DNA from: Oscillospiraceae bacterium
GTDB lineage: Bacteria; Bacillota; Clostridia; Oscillospirales; Ruminococcaceae
Length of the DNA: 50,863 bases
Direction: 5' to 3'
NCBI GenBank assembly: GCA_009777635.1
Contig: WRLK01000020.1
Location: 1-50,863 of the forward strand
The translations under genes were made by a program, and so were the position numbers. The notes under the pieces are model-generated. The model searched no databases and was not told the origin of the DNA. It saw nothing but the letters and a program-made list of their open reading frames with translations. Shown here in pieces: positions 29,000-38,651 of this stretch. Numbering within the stretch: the stretch's first letter is position 1; the number at the start of each line of letters is the position of its first letter.

Positions 29000-29041
29000 G
29001 CGAGCCCTTACGGTACTTTTCATATATCCGCAAGGGCTCGC
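29000..29041 (-). promoter_or_regulatory. Intercistronic hairpin between dhaK and dhaL
   Basis: On the minus strand GCGAGCCCTTGCGG pairs with CCGTAAGGGCTCGC, 14 positions with one G-U pair, around a 14-base loop. No T-run follows, so it is more likely an RNA-stability or processing element than a terminator. Confidence 0.65.
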
Positions 29042-29079
29042 GCTATAAAGGGATCTGCGGGTGATTTTACTTTGCTATG

Positions 29080-30078
29080 TCATCCAAACGATTTCAGCGC
29101 CGGAGTATCCGCTTTCGCGCCGTACAGCGCTTTTAGCTCATCGTCAAGCTTTAATACCGACAGTGAAAGTCCGGCCATTTCGATGGACGTCATGTAGTTA
29201 CCGACAACCGTGTCGATGATTTTCACGCCTTTTCCGGCGAGTATCTCGTTGACCTTGCGGTTAACGACATACATCTCCATGAGCGGCGTACCGCCAAGGC
29301 CGTTTACTAAAACGACAACCTCGTCGCCTGACTGAAGCGGCATATCGCCTAAAATCTTGCCCATCAGGATGTCGGCGATTTCGTCGGCGGTCTTGATTTT
29401 CATCTTCTCGACGCCGGGCTCGCCGTGGATGCCCAAGCCGACCTCCATCTCGTCCTCTTCCAGGGTAAAGCTGGGCTTTCCGGCTTCGGGTACGACACAC
29501 GGCGTAAGCGCGACTCCCATTGAACGGACGTTTGCGATTACTTTCTCGGCAACCGCTTTAACGCCCGCAAGGTCCTTGCCGGATTCAGCGGCGGCGCCCG
29601 TGATTTTGTGCAGCAGCACGGTACCCGCGATGCCGCGGCGGCCGACCGTCCAGGTCGAGTTCATGACGGCGACGTCGTCGTCGATGACGACCTTGTCGAC
29701 CTTGATGTCCTCAGCTTCAGCCATTTCCATGGCCATTTCAAAGTTCATCACGTCGCCGGTATAGTTTTTGATGATAAGCAAAACGCCCGCATCTGTTTTT
29801 ACGCCTTTGATCGCCTCGAATACCTGATCCGGCGTTGGGGACGTAAACACCGCTCCGCACACGGCCGCGTCAAGCATGCCTTCGCCGACAAAGCCTGCGT
29901 GGGACGGCTCGTGGCCCGAGCCTCCGCCGCTCACAAGGGCGACCTTGCCCACTTTTTTGCCGGCGCGCGTGATGACTTCAAATCCGTCGATGCGCGTAAG
30001 ATACTTAGGATGCGCCAAAACTAAACCCTTTAACATCTCGTCTACTACATTTTCGGGCTTGTTGATTATTTTTTTCAT
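29080..30078 (-). CDS. dhaK: Dihydroxyacetone kinase substrate-binding subunit DhaK
   Basis: DhaK binds dihydroxyacetone covalently as a hemiaminal. The 332 residues include His218 in LGIHGEPG, the covalent ligand, plus His56 in SGGGSGHEPSH and Asp109 in NYTGDVMNFE, the catalytic pair known from the Escherichia coli enzyme at the same numbers. The GGAGG site and ATG are clear. It follows glpF by 29 bases, in an operon with glycerol kinase and facilitator. The cell thus has two routes for three-carbon substrates: phosphorylation of glycerol and PEP-driven phosphorylation of dihydroxyacetone. Confidence 0.97.
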   Translation of the reverse strand: MKKIINKPENVVDEMLKGLVLAHPKYLTRIDGFEVITRAGKKVGKVALVSGGGSGHEPSHAGFVGEGMLDAAVCGAVFTSPTPDQVFEAIKGVKTDAGVLLIIKNYTGDVMNFEMAMEMAEAEDIKVDKVVIDDDVAVMNSTWTVGRRGIAGTVLLHKITGAAAESGKDLAGVKAVAEKVIANVRSMGVALTPCVVPEAGKPSFTLEEDEMEVGLGIHGEPGVEKMKIKTADEIADILMGKILGDMPLQSGDEVVVLVNGLGGTPLMEMYVVNRKVNEILAGKGVKIIDTVVGNYMTSIEMAGLSLSVLKLDDELKALYGAKADTPALKSFG

Positions 30079-30107
30079 GCTTTTTCCTCCAAATCCGCGT
30101 TCTTATC

Positions 30108-30806
30108 TTAGAACACAAGCATACCGAGCAAGCCGGCTACAAGACCGCCTGCAAGGGGCCCGAGAACGGGAACCCAGCTGTAACCCCAGTCGGGATCCCT
30201 TTTGTCCTTGATCGGTAAAAGGGCGTAAGCGATACGGGGGCCAAGGTCACGGGCCGGGTTGAGGGCATAGCCTGTCGTACCGCCGAGAGCAGTACCCATT
30301 GCAAGAATGATTGCCGCTACGCCAACCGGGCCGGGAACGTCCACTGCGTTGCCGATTCCGATGATCGCGAAAACAAGCAAGAAGGTAGCGATAAACTCAC
30401 TGATGAAGTTTCTGCCAAGATTCCTGATGGCAGGGCCGGTCGAGAATACAGCGAGCTTGGTGTTCTGGTCTTCGGTTGCATCGAAGTGGTCCTTATAGAA
30501 TACCCAGACTAAAATACCGGCGACGATACCGCCCAGCATTTGGCATGCGATGTATGCGGGGGCAAGCGCTGCGGAGAATCCGCCAAGGGCTACGAGGCCG
30601 AGCGTTACGGCGGGGTTGAAGTGCGCGCCGCTCATAGAGCCGAACATCATGACGGGAACCATAACGGCTACCATCCAGCCGAGGGAGATGACCGCCCAGC
30701 CCGAGCCGTTACCCTTTGTTTTGGCGAGGATGACGTTTGCTACAACACTGTCTCCGAGGAATACCAGAATCATCGTACCTAGAAATTCACCTAAATATGC
30801 CTCCAT
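30108..30806 (-). CDS. glpF: Glycerol uptake facilitator (aquaglyceroporin)
   Basis: Membrane channel of 232 residues with six helices. The two pore NPA motifs are at 64-66 (GAHFNPAVTLG) and 183-185 (ALNPARDLGPR). Asp187 after NPAR is a mark of glycerol-type rather than strict water channels. The ATG at 30806 is chosen because GGAGGT lies eight bases upstream. It lies between glpK and dhaK. No anomalies were seen. Confidence 0.95.
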   Translation of the reverse strand: MEAYLGEFLGTMILVFLGDSVVANVILAKTKGNGSGWAVISLGWMVAVMVPVMMFGSMSGAHFNPAVTLGLVALGGFSAALAPAYIACQMLGGIVAGILVWVFYKDHFDATEDQNTKLAVFSTGPAIRNLGRNFISEFIATFLLVFAIIGIGNAVDVPGPVGVAAIILAMGTALGGTTGYALNPARDLGPRIAYALLPIKDKRDPDWGYSWVPVLGPLAGGLVAGLLGMLVF

Positions 30807-30843
30807 ATATATTACCTCCAATATATTAATGTCAACATGCCCT

Positions 30844-32349
<1,506 letters not shown>

Positions 32350-32491
32350 CTAAAATACTTGAAACCTCTGAATCCATGGCCGCAGCTCATCCGCCTGCCG
32401 CATGGCCGCCGGTTCTTCTAATACTATGAAGCGCTTACTGTATTTCGCTATCCCCCTTTACGCCGTATTGGATGAGAAATTCCAAAACCAT

Positions 32492-32526
32492 AAGCCTGTC
32501 TTAATATTCTATATGAGACAGGGCTT
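32492..32526 (-). promoter_or_regulatory. Hairpin in the glpK 5' leader
   Basis: On the minus strand AAGCCCTGTCT pairs with AGACAGGCTT (one bulged C) around a 14-base loop, followed by ATGGTTTTGG. It is a possible weak terminator or GlpP target, but the T-tract is poor. The rest of the 32338-32634 gap is the leader and promoter. Confidence 0.4.
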
Positions 32527-32567
32527 GTACGGTATTTGTGTAAAATAAAAATTAGAAACTTTTGTTA

Positions 32568-32596
32568 ATTATACTATTAATTTTTGTAAAATGCAA
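32568..32596 (-). promoter_or_regulatory. Promoter of the glpK-glpF-dhaKLM operon
   Basis: TTGCAT (32591-32596) and TATAAT (32568-32573) are 17 bases apart on the minus strand. Transcription would start near 32560, giving a leader of about 220 bases. Confidence 0.75.
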
Positions 32597-32634
32597 ATAA
32601 AAATATTTTACAACAAGGGGTTTTTACATGAAAT

Positions 32635-32991
32635 TTACACAGAACTTCGTGTTGCGACAATATTCACCCCAATACCGCAAACATTCTCCACGATAATATC
32701 TCCGGCGGCGACAGGCGCCTTGGCCGTAATACCTTTTAAGCTGCGCACACAGTCCATAATTTTGTCCTTTGGGATCGCGTGCTGCGTTTTGACCGGCAGC
32801 GTGTTAAGCGGGCTTCCTGAAAGCGGCACCGTGGACGTGACTATGCGCATCGGGTTCGTGCATTCAAGCTCGGCGTAATCGACGCCTTTCTTGCAGGTCG
32901 CACCTGTGACTTGACTTACCTTTCCCGCGTCAAGCGTTACGCTCATCCGGCAGCCCATCGGGCAGCTTATGCAGATAATCTCTTTTTGCAC
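32635..32991 (-). CDS. DUF1667 protein of a glycerol-3-phosphate dehydrogenase-like set
   Basis: A 118-residue protein with an N-terminal cysteine pattern CISCPMGC (7-14) plus Cys33 and a CTNP motif, typical of DUF1667 proteins that follow GlpA-like and FAD oxidoreductase genes in anaerobes. The cysteines could bind a metal or iron-sulfur cluster. It begins six bases after the FAD oxidoreductase gene. The biochemical role is not known; an electron-transfer or assembly function in the trio is an inference. Confidence 0.8.
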   Translation of the reverse strand: MQKEIICISCPMGCRMSVTLDAGKVSQVTGATCKKGVDYAELECTNPMRIVTSTVPLSGSPLNTLPVKTQHAIPKDKIMDCVRSLKGITAKAPVAAGDIIVENVCGIGVNIVATRSSV

Positions 32992-32997
32992 CGCTTC

Positions 32998-34260
32998 TCA
33001 CTCCTCTATTGTAACGGTTATTGTCTTTACACCGGGATATTTTAAAAACATTTCTTTTTTGATAACCACCGTTTCCATCTCGCCCGGCGTCAAGATCATA
33101 CGGCGGCGGCGCTGCTCTCTTTCGTCCCCGAAATAGACCGATACATACTTGTCACGGTAGACGTTGTCAACGCGAAACCTCACATCGACTTTGTCTTTTA
33201 CATTTCGCGGGTCGATTGTGAACGGCACCGTGTAACGTACGCCGTTCGTTGCTAAAAGCCGTACCCCGCCGCCGTCTTTGTTGCTTAAATGCTCCCCGCG
33301 CACATACTGAGCGGCGTTCTCGCCCGCGCGCTCGCTTTCCTCTGAAACGAAGTCAACAAGGTCGTGAACATGCAAAACGTTCCCGCATGAAAATATCCCC
33401 TCGACGTTCGTCTCAAGCCTTTCGTTTACGACGGCTCCGCCCGTGATATCCGAAAGCAGCACGTCCGCGCTCTTTGAAAGCTCGTTTTCCGGTATAAGCC
33501 CCACCGACAAGAGCAGCGTGTCGCAGGGGATGTATTCTTCAGTCCCCGGTATGGGCTTCCTGTTTTCGTCCACCTGCGCCACCGTCACGCCCGCAAGCCG
33601 GGGGGCGCCCTTTATTTCCGTCACGGTATGCGACAGCTTGAGCGGTATACCATAATCGTCGAGGCATTGCACAATATTTCGCTTTAAGCCGCCGGAATAC
33701 GGCATCAGCTCGATGACCGCCCTGACCTTTGCGCCCTCGAAGGTCAAGCGCCGCGCCATGATAAGCCCGATGTCTCCCGAGCCAAGCACGACCACTTCCT
33801 TGCCCGGCATATACCCGTCAAGGTTTACGTATTTCTGCGCCGTTCCGGCGGTGTACACGCCAACAGGCCGCGTGCCGGGTATGTTAAGCGCGCCGCGCGG
33901 GCGCTCACGGCAGCCCATCGCCAGGATGACCGCGCCGGCTTCAATCTCAAGCAGTCCGCCGCTGTTTGCCGCGGTTATTTTTTTGTCCCGCGTAATATTC
34001 AGCACCATCGTGTTAAGCATGTACGGTATGCCCATTTCCTCGATCTGCAAGACATACCTTTCAGCGTATTCAGGCCCGGTCAGCTCCTCTTTAAACGTGT
34101 GGAGCCCGAAGCCGTTGTGTATGCATTGGTTTAAGATTCCGCCGAGATACGCTTCGCGCTCGAGGATTAGCACGTTCTGAATCCCCGCGCGCCGCGCGCC
34201 GATGGCCGCGGCAAGGCCGGCCGGACCGCCGCCGATAATTGCAACGTCTATTTTCATCAT
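32998..34260 (-). CDS. NAD(P)/FAD-dependent oxidoreductase of the glycerol-3-phosphate set
   Basis: A 420-residue flavoprotein. The FAD-binding Rossmann motif IIGGGPAGLAAA is at the N-terminus (about 8-19), and a second nucleotide-binding motif VVLGSGDIGLIMA lies near 155-167. A GIFSCGNVLHVHD segment near 303-315 is the usual second FAD contact. It lies between the GlpA-like and DUF1667 genes, 16 and 6 bases away, and probably accepts electrons from the GlpA-like partner and passes them to NAD or another carrier. Related to the GlpB role but not homologous along its length, as far as I can tell. Confidence 0.82.
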   Translation of the reverse strand: MMKIDVAIIGGGPAGLAAAIGARRAGIQNVLILEREAYLGGILNQCIHNGFGLHTFKEELTGPEYAERYVLQIEEMGIPYMLNTMVLNITRDKKITAANSGGLLEIEAGAVILAMGCRERPRGALNIPGTRPVGVYTAGTAQKYVNLDGYMPGKEVVVLGSGDIGLIMARRLTFEGAKVRAVIELMPYSGGLKRNIVQCLDDYGIPLKLSHTVTEIKGAPRLAGVTVAQVDENRKPIPGTEEYIPCDTLLLSVGLIPENELSKSADVLLSDITGGAVVNERLETNVEGIFSCGNVLHVHDLVDFVSEESERAGENAAQYVRGEHLSNKDGGGVRLLATNGVRYTVPFTIDPRNVKDKVDVRFRVDNVYRDKYVSVYFGDEREQRRRRMILTPGEMETVVIKKEMFLKYPGVKTITVTIEE

Positions 34261-34276
34261 ATGCTCCCCCCGCCCC

Positions 34277-35713
34277 CTAAATGCTCGTCTTATTGCGTTC
34301 GATCAGGATATTGGAGCCGCCGCCGCTTTTTGTCACATCGGTGATGCTGATACCGCATTCCTCGGCGATGATGTCCAAAAGCCGCATGGAACAAAAGCCC
34401 GCCTGACAGCGCCCCATACCAGCCCGTGTGCGGCGCTTTATCGCGTCCAGGCTGCGAACGGGAAGCGGCGAACGCAAAGCCGCGATGATCTCGGCTTTCG
34501 TCACCGTTTCGCACCGGCATATGATATGCCCGTAGTCAGGATTTTCTTTGATGGCGGCTCTTCGCTCATCGCCGGTCATGTCCCTGAACGGAGCCGTGAT
34601 TTTCCTGATGGGATCAAAACCCTTGTTTTCCGCGGGATTTAATCGTTCGGCTATCATCCGGCCGACTTCCTCCGCGATTGCGGGCGCCGCCGTCAGCCCG
34701 GGGGATTCGATCCCGCAAAGGTTGATAAGCCCGGGTACATCTTTCGCTTCTTCGATTATGAATTCATCAAGCTCCGTCCTCGGCCGCAGGCCGCAGAAAG
34801 AAGTTATGATCTTGTTTATAGGCACACGCTTAACGGAGAGCCGCGCTTTCTCGAGCACTTCGCCGAGTCCCTGCATTGTCGTCGCCGTATTGCCCTTCTC
34901 CTCAATATCGGCGGATGTCGGCCCGATAAGGAGGTTCCCTTCGGCGGTAGGCGTTACAAGTATCCCCTTGCCCATCTTTGTCGGAAGCTGGAATACCGTA
35001 TGCTTTACAAGCCCGCCCTCGGTCCTGTCGATAAGGCAGTACTCCCCGCTTCTTGGGATTATCTTAAGCTTATGCTCGCTTAGCATATTGTTGATTTCGT
35101 CCGAGTGTTCCCCCGCCGCGTTTACGATAATCCGCGCCTCGACTTTACCTTTCGGCGTGGAAATCAAAAAATATCCGTCCTTTTTATCGATGCTTGTAGC
35201 TTCGCTGTCGAGCATGAATTCCACGCCGTTTTGAGCCGCGTTCTCCGCAAAGGCGATCGCCATCTCATAAGGGCTCACGATCCCGCCCGCCGGCACGACA
35301 AGCGCCGCGTATACATTTTCGCTCAAGTTCGGCTCAAGCTCTTTAAGCTCGTCTTTATGCGCGATTCTAAGATCCAAAAGCCCGTTTTCCACGCCCTGTT
35401 CTTTAAGCTGCTCAAGCCTTGGAATATCCTTTTCATCAAAAGCAATGACAAGCGAGCCGTTGCGTTTAAACGGAAAACGCAATTCCTTAGCAAGCCGGTC
35501 GTACATCTTCTGCCCCAGCACATTGTATTTCGCTTTGAGCGAGCCGGGCTTTGCGTCATACCCGCCGTGGACGATACCGCTGTTCGCACGCGTACACCCG
35601 GTACCTACGTCGGAGTCTTTTTCAATCACGACGGTCTTTATCGCGTAACCTGACAGCTTTCTTGCAACGCATGCACCGATGATTCCCGCGCCCACAATTG
35701 CAACATCATACAC
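34277..35713 (-). CDS. GlpA-like FAD-dependent glycerol-3-phosphate dehydrogenase
   Basis: A 478-residue flavoprotein. The N-terminus has the FAD motif VAIVGAGIIGACVA, followed by a DAO-type oxidase fold (to about 370). A BFD-like domain with four cysteines in CRC (about 408) and C-x4-C (CQAGFC, about 440) should hold a [2Fe-2S] cluster. It fits the anaerobic GlpA family, which oxidises glycerol-3-phosphate to dihydroxyacetone phosphate, though hydroxyacid oxidases are related. I start at the GTG at 35713, eight bases after GGAG; a GTG nine bases earlier would overlap that site. It is the first gene of a three-gene operon behind a promoter and a leader terminator. Confidence 0.85.
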   Translation of the reverse strand: MYDVAIVGAGIIGACVARKLSGYAIKTVVIEKDSDVGTGCTRANSGIVHGGYDAKPGSLKAKYNVLGQKMYDRLAKELRFPFKRNGSLVIAFDEKDIPRLEQLKEQGVENGLLDLRIAHKDELKELEPNLSENVYAALVVPAGGIVSPYEMAIAFAENAAQNGVEFMLDSEATSIDKKDGYFLISTPKGKVEARIIVNAAGEHSDEINNMLSEHKLKIIPRSGEYCLIDRTEGGLVKHTVFQLPTKMGKGILVTPTAEGNLLIGPTSADIEEKGNTATTMQGLGEVLEKARLSVKRVPINKIITSFCGLRPRTELDEFIIEEAKDVPGLINLCGIESPGLTAAPAIAEEVGRMIAERLNPAENKGFDPIRKITAPFRDMTGDERRAAIKENPDYGHIICRCETVTKAEIIAALRSPLPVRSLDAIKRRTRAGMGRCQAGFCSMRLLDIIAEECGISITDVTKSGGGSNILIERNKTSI

Positions 35714-35741
35714 AAGCTTCACTCCTGACTTATTCTCACAT

Positions 35742-35784
35742 AAAACAAAAAGCGCAACGAATATATCCTTTTAAAAGGATATAT
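35742..35784 (-). terminator. Leader terminator upstream of the GlpA-like gene, probable GlpP target
   Basis: The perfect palindrome ATATATCCTTTT/AAAAGGATATAT (35761-35784) is followed on the minus strand by GCTTTTTGTTTT (to 35742). It lies between the promoter (35829-35857) and the start codon. This is the layout expected for GlpP-controlled antitermination, and glpP is the next gene upstream. Confidence 0.75.
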
Positions 35785-35828
35785 CACTGCACTCATCAAT
35801 TCTCAGCAGATATTCGATTATGAATAAC

Positions 35829-35857
35829 AGTTTACCACAACGCCCGGAGATATGCAA
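35829..35857 (-). promoter_or_regulatory. Promoter of the GlpA-like operon
   Basis: TTGCAT (35852-35857) and TAAACT (35829-35834) are spaced 17 bases apart on the minus strand. The -35 box is identical to that of glpK. Confidence 0.68.
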
Positions 35858-35904
35858 GTATTTCCCAGTAATTATAATCTAATAATAGGTATTTTGTAAA
35901 TATT

Positions 35905-36474
35905 CTACAATAGCCATACCTTTTGATTGGTAGTTGTCACCGACGTCGCACCGGCTCCGAGCGCGTTCATGACATCCTCTTTATCATTGATCAAGCCGCT
36001 TGCGATGACCGGCTTCCGTGTAAGCCCCGCGACTTTTTTAATGGCCTTCGGCATTGCGCCGGGCAAAATTTCAATCGCGTCCACATTCTCAAAAGGGATT
36101 TGCTTCTCTATGTTTAAAAGAGCCATTGAGTCAAGGACGAAAAAGCGCTGTATCGTGAACAGCCCCTGCGCCTTCGCCCTGCGCACGATACCTGATTTCG
36201 TGGAGATAATCCCGTCGGCGCCGGTGCTTTGCGCAAGAAAATCCACGGATATATCGCGCGACGCCAGCCCCTCTATCAGATCAATGTGCACAAACACGGT
36301 CTTTCCGGCCGTTTTGAGCTTACTGACAATCCCGGCGACGGACAAAACGTCGCCAAACAGGACAAATACCATTTCACATTCGCAGGCAAGACTTTTTTCG
36401 AGGCCCTCGCGGGATTTCACGGCCGGGATTATCGGCGTATCCTTAAGCGCTTCGCTTAGCGGTTTTAAATCCAT
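35905..36474 (-). CDS. glpP: Glycerol-3-phosphate responsive antiterminator GlpP
   Basis: GlpP binds glycerol-3-phosphate and prevents premature termination in glp leaders. The 189-residue protein has the compact TIM-barrel-like pattern of the family, with VFVHIDLIEGL, GIISTKSGIVRRAK and a final KPVIASGLINDKEDVMNALGAGATSVTTT. I start at the ATG at 36474, nine bases after GGAGGG. It lies 76 bases downstream of ptsI and upstream of the GlpA-like operon with its leader terminator, its most likely target. A second target could be the glpK leader. Confidence 0.93.
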   Translation of the reverse strand: MDLKPLSEALKDTPIIPAVKSREGLEKSLACECEMVFVLFGDVLSVAGIVSKLKTAGKTVFVHIDLIEGLASRDISVDFLAQSTGADGIISTKSGIVRRAKAQGLFTIQRFFVLDSMALLNIEKQIPFENVDAIEILPGAMPKAIKKVAGLTRKPVIASGLINDKEDVMNALGAGATSVTTTNQKVWLL

Positions 36475-36549
36475 ATATGAAAACCCTCCCAAATACCCCT
36501 TTACGAAAGAAAGACGGTATTGTATAATAATCTGGGTAACGAATGAACC

Positions 36550-38220
36550 TTACCACAGCCCTTTTAGCGAATCGAGTATTTCAGGCTTCAGACTTGATAC
36601 TTGAAGGCCGCGGATTGTTTCACGAAGCGGCAAAACCTGATTCGGCGCAACCGAAAGCTCGTCTATGCCGATAGCCATAAACGTGACGGTAAGCGCAGTA
36701 TTCGCCGCAAGCTCTCCGCAAATGCCGATCCAGCCGCCGTTTCGGTGTATGCTGTCGGCGGCGATTTTAAGCATCCTTAACAAAGCGGGATGGTCCGCCG
36801 CAAAAAAGCGCTCAAGCTTTTCGTTTTGCCTGTCGACCGCCAGCGTATACTGTGTCAGGTCGTTTGTGCCGACGCTGAAAAAGTCAACCTCGGCGGCAAG
36901 GAGGTCGCTTATCATGACGGCGGCCGGAGTTTCGATCATGATTCCGATTTCCACAGTTTCGTCGAATTTTACTCCTTCCGCTATAAGCTCCCGCCTTACG
37001 GAGGCCGCGATTTCTTTGGCCTTTTTGACCTCCCACAATGACGCGATCATGGGAAACATAATAGCAAGCTTCCCAAACGCGCTTGCGCGGTATATCGCCC
37101 TTAGCTGTATTTTAAATAAGTCGGGCCTGTTGAGGCATATCCGTATGGCGCGAAGCCCAAGGGCCGGATTTTCCTCCTTGTCGAGATTCAGGTAATCCAC
37201 CTGCTTGTCGGCGCCGATATCGAGCGTGCGGACAACGACGCGCTTACCGCCCATCTTTTCAGCTACGTCCTTGTATGCTTTAAACTGGCTCTCCTCATCC
37301 GGTGCGCTGCTGTTTTGCAAAAACAAAAATTCGCTGCGGAACAAACCTATGCCGCAAGCGTCGTTTCGTACCGCTAAATCCGCGTCGTCAACTCCGCCGA
37401 TGTTCGCGCATACTTCAACCGTAACGCCGTCCAGCGTTTTGTTCTCAAGCCCGATCAAGGCTTTTAGCTTTTCCTTTTTAGCGTCTTCCTCCGACCTGCG
37501 GCGTAAATATTCCTCCAACGTGCCGCCGTCGGGATTCACGATCACCGTACCGGCGCTTCCGTCGACAACGACGGACATACCGTCCAGCTTCTCATCGAGC
37601 CCGGCGCCCAGCCCGATAACTGCGGGGATGCCCATGGTTCGCGCGAATATCGCCGTGTGCGAATTTAAAGCGCCTCCCGACGTTAAAAGCGCAAGTACTT
37701 TACCGGGCTCAAATTCCGCGGTCTCGCTTGGGGCAAAATCATTACTTGCCAAAACCGACGGCTCGTCAAGTTGCCCGACTCCTGACGACTTGCCAAGTAA
37801 AATTGAGGTTACGCGGCGCGTTACGTCTTTTACATCGGCTGCCCGCTCCATCATATAGTCGTCGCCGGAATCTGTAAGTATTTGCACAAGCTGCTTTGAC
37901 GCTTCCTGTACGGCGTACTCCGCGTTAAAGCCCCCGTTTGTTATAAGGTCTTCCGTGATGTCAAGAAAATCCGCGTCCTCCAGCATCATTTGGTGCATTT
38001 CAAATAACTGGGCGTTTTCCTTGCCAAGCTTTTGCGCGGTTGATTCCATAAGCTCGCTAAGCTGGGCTCCGGCGAGCTCCCGCGCGCGGCCGAAGCGTTC
38101 CTTTTCTTTTGCCCTGTCTTCTACCGTGCGTTTTTGAACGTCTAAGCCCTCGCGTTTATAAAAGCGCATAACCCCGCTCACAATACCGCCGCTTGCCCCT
38201 TTTCCACGCAAAATTTCCAT
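36550..38220 (-). CDS. ptsI: PTS Enzyme I (phosphoenolpyruvate-protein phosphotransferase)
   Basis: EI takes phosphate from PEP and passes it to HPr. The 556 residues include the HPr-binding N-domain, active-site His188 in GGALNSHTAIFAR, the PEP-binding barrel (about 255-540) and catalytic Cys501 in GICGELA. All key residues are present, so it should be active. I start at the ATG at 38220, after AAAGGGGCGG. It is divergent from the HPr-like gene with only 51 bases between starts, and glpP follows. Context suggests dedication to the dihydroxyacetone kinase rather than general sugar uptake, though it may be the only EI of the cell. Confidence 0.95.
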   Translation of the reverse strand: MEILRGKGASGGIVSGVMRFYKREGLDVQKRTVEDRAKEKERFGRARELAGAQLSELMESTAQKLGKENAQLFEMHQMMLEDADFLDITEDLITNGGFNAEYAVQEASKQLVQILTDSGDDYMMERAADVKDVTRRVTSILLGKSSGVGQLDEPSVLASNDFAPSETAEFEPGKVLALLTSGGALNSHTAIFARTMGIPAVIGLGAGLDEKLDGMSVVVDGSAGTVIVNPDGGTLEEYLRRRSEEDAKKEKLKALIGLENKTLDGVTVEVCANIGGVDDADLAVRNDACGIGLFRSEFLFLQNSSAPDEESQFKAYKDVAEKMGGKRVVVRTLDIGADKQVDYLNLDKEENPALGLRAIRICLNRPDLFKIQLRAIYRASAFGKLAIMFPMIASLWEVKKAKEIAASVRRELIAEGVKFDETVEIGIMIETPAAVMISDLLAAEVDFFSVGTNDLTQYTLAVDRQNEKLERFFAADHPALLRMLKIAADSIHRNGGWIGICGELAANTALTVTFMAIGIDELSVAPNQVLPLRETIRGLQVSSLKPEILDSLKGLW

Positions 38221-38271
38221 TAAAACCGCCCCTTTAAAATTAATATAATATATTAGAAAGGATTTAAAAAC

Positions 38272-38529
38272 ATGAAAGAATTTACTTACACGATCACCGA
38301 CCCGTTTGGAATCCACGCGCGACCGGCAGGGATGCTGGCTAAGCTGTGCAAGGGGTTTGAAAGCGCCGTCATGATCCGCAAGGAGGACAAGGAGGTCGAC
38401 GTGAAAAGGCTGGTCGCATTAATCGGCCTTGCGGCAAAGCAGGGCGAAGCCGTTACGGTAACGATCGACGGCCCGGACGAGGACGTCGTGCTGTCCGCCT
38501 TAGAGGCATTTTTTAAAGAAAATTTTTGA
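38272..38529 (+). CDS. HPr-like phosphocarrier with Arg in place of Ser46
   Basis: An 85-residue HPr with the catalytic His15 in the standard GIHARPAG motif. The regulatory site of Bacillota HPr, Ser46, is replaced: residues 44-48 read VKRLV with Arg46, and the usual IMGVMSLG helix is LVALIGLAA. The protein can therefore accept phosphate from EI at His15 but cannot be phosphorylated by HPr kinase, and should not serve as CcpA corepressor. Its gene is divergent from ptsI, near dhaKLM and glpP. Most likely it is a dedicated carrier from EI to DhaM. AAGGA lies before the ATG. Confidence 0.92.
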   Translation: MKEFTYTITDPFGIHARPAGMLAKLCKGFESAVMIRKEDKEVDVKRLVALIGLAAKQGEAVTVTIDGPDEDVVLSALEAFFKENF

Positions 38530-38530
38530 T

Positions 38531-38650
38531 TTATAAAAACAATAACATTGCTGTTGAAATATCTTTGAGGATAAGCTCAAGGTTCACGTTGTTGCGCCGC
38601 GCGGCCATTACGGTGCGGCGCAAATCTTTTTCTATCACGTAATGATTGCT
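38531..38650 (-). pseudogene. C-terminal remnant of a uroporphyrinogen decarboxylase-like protein
   Basis: The frame reads EKDLRRTVMAARRNNVNLELILKDIST before stopping at 38531. This resembles the C-terminal segment of UroD-like proteins (R-x-T-V-x-A...NLEIILKDIST), but lacks the usual tail with a tryptophan-rich end and everything N-terminal. It runs without a start into the end of the neighbouring dehydrogenase gene. It is probably the leftover of a gene lost by deletion. Confidence 0.5.
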
Positions 38651-38651
38651 C

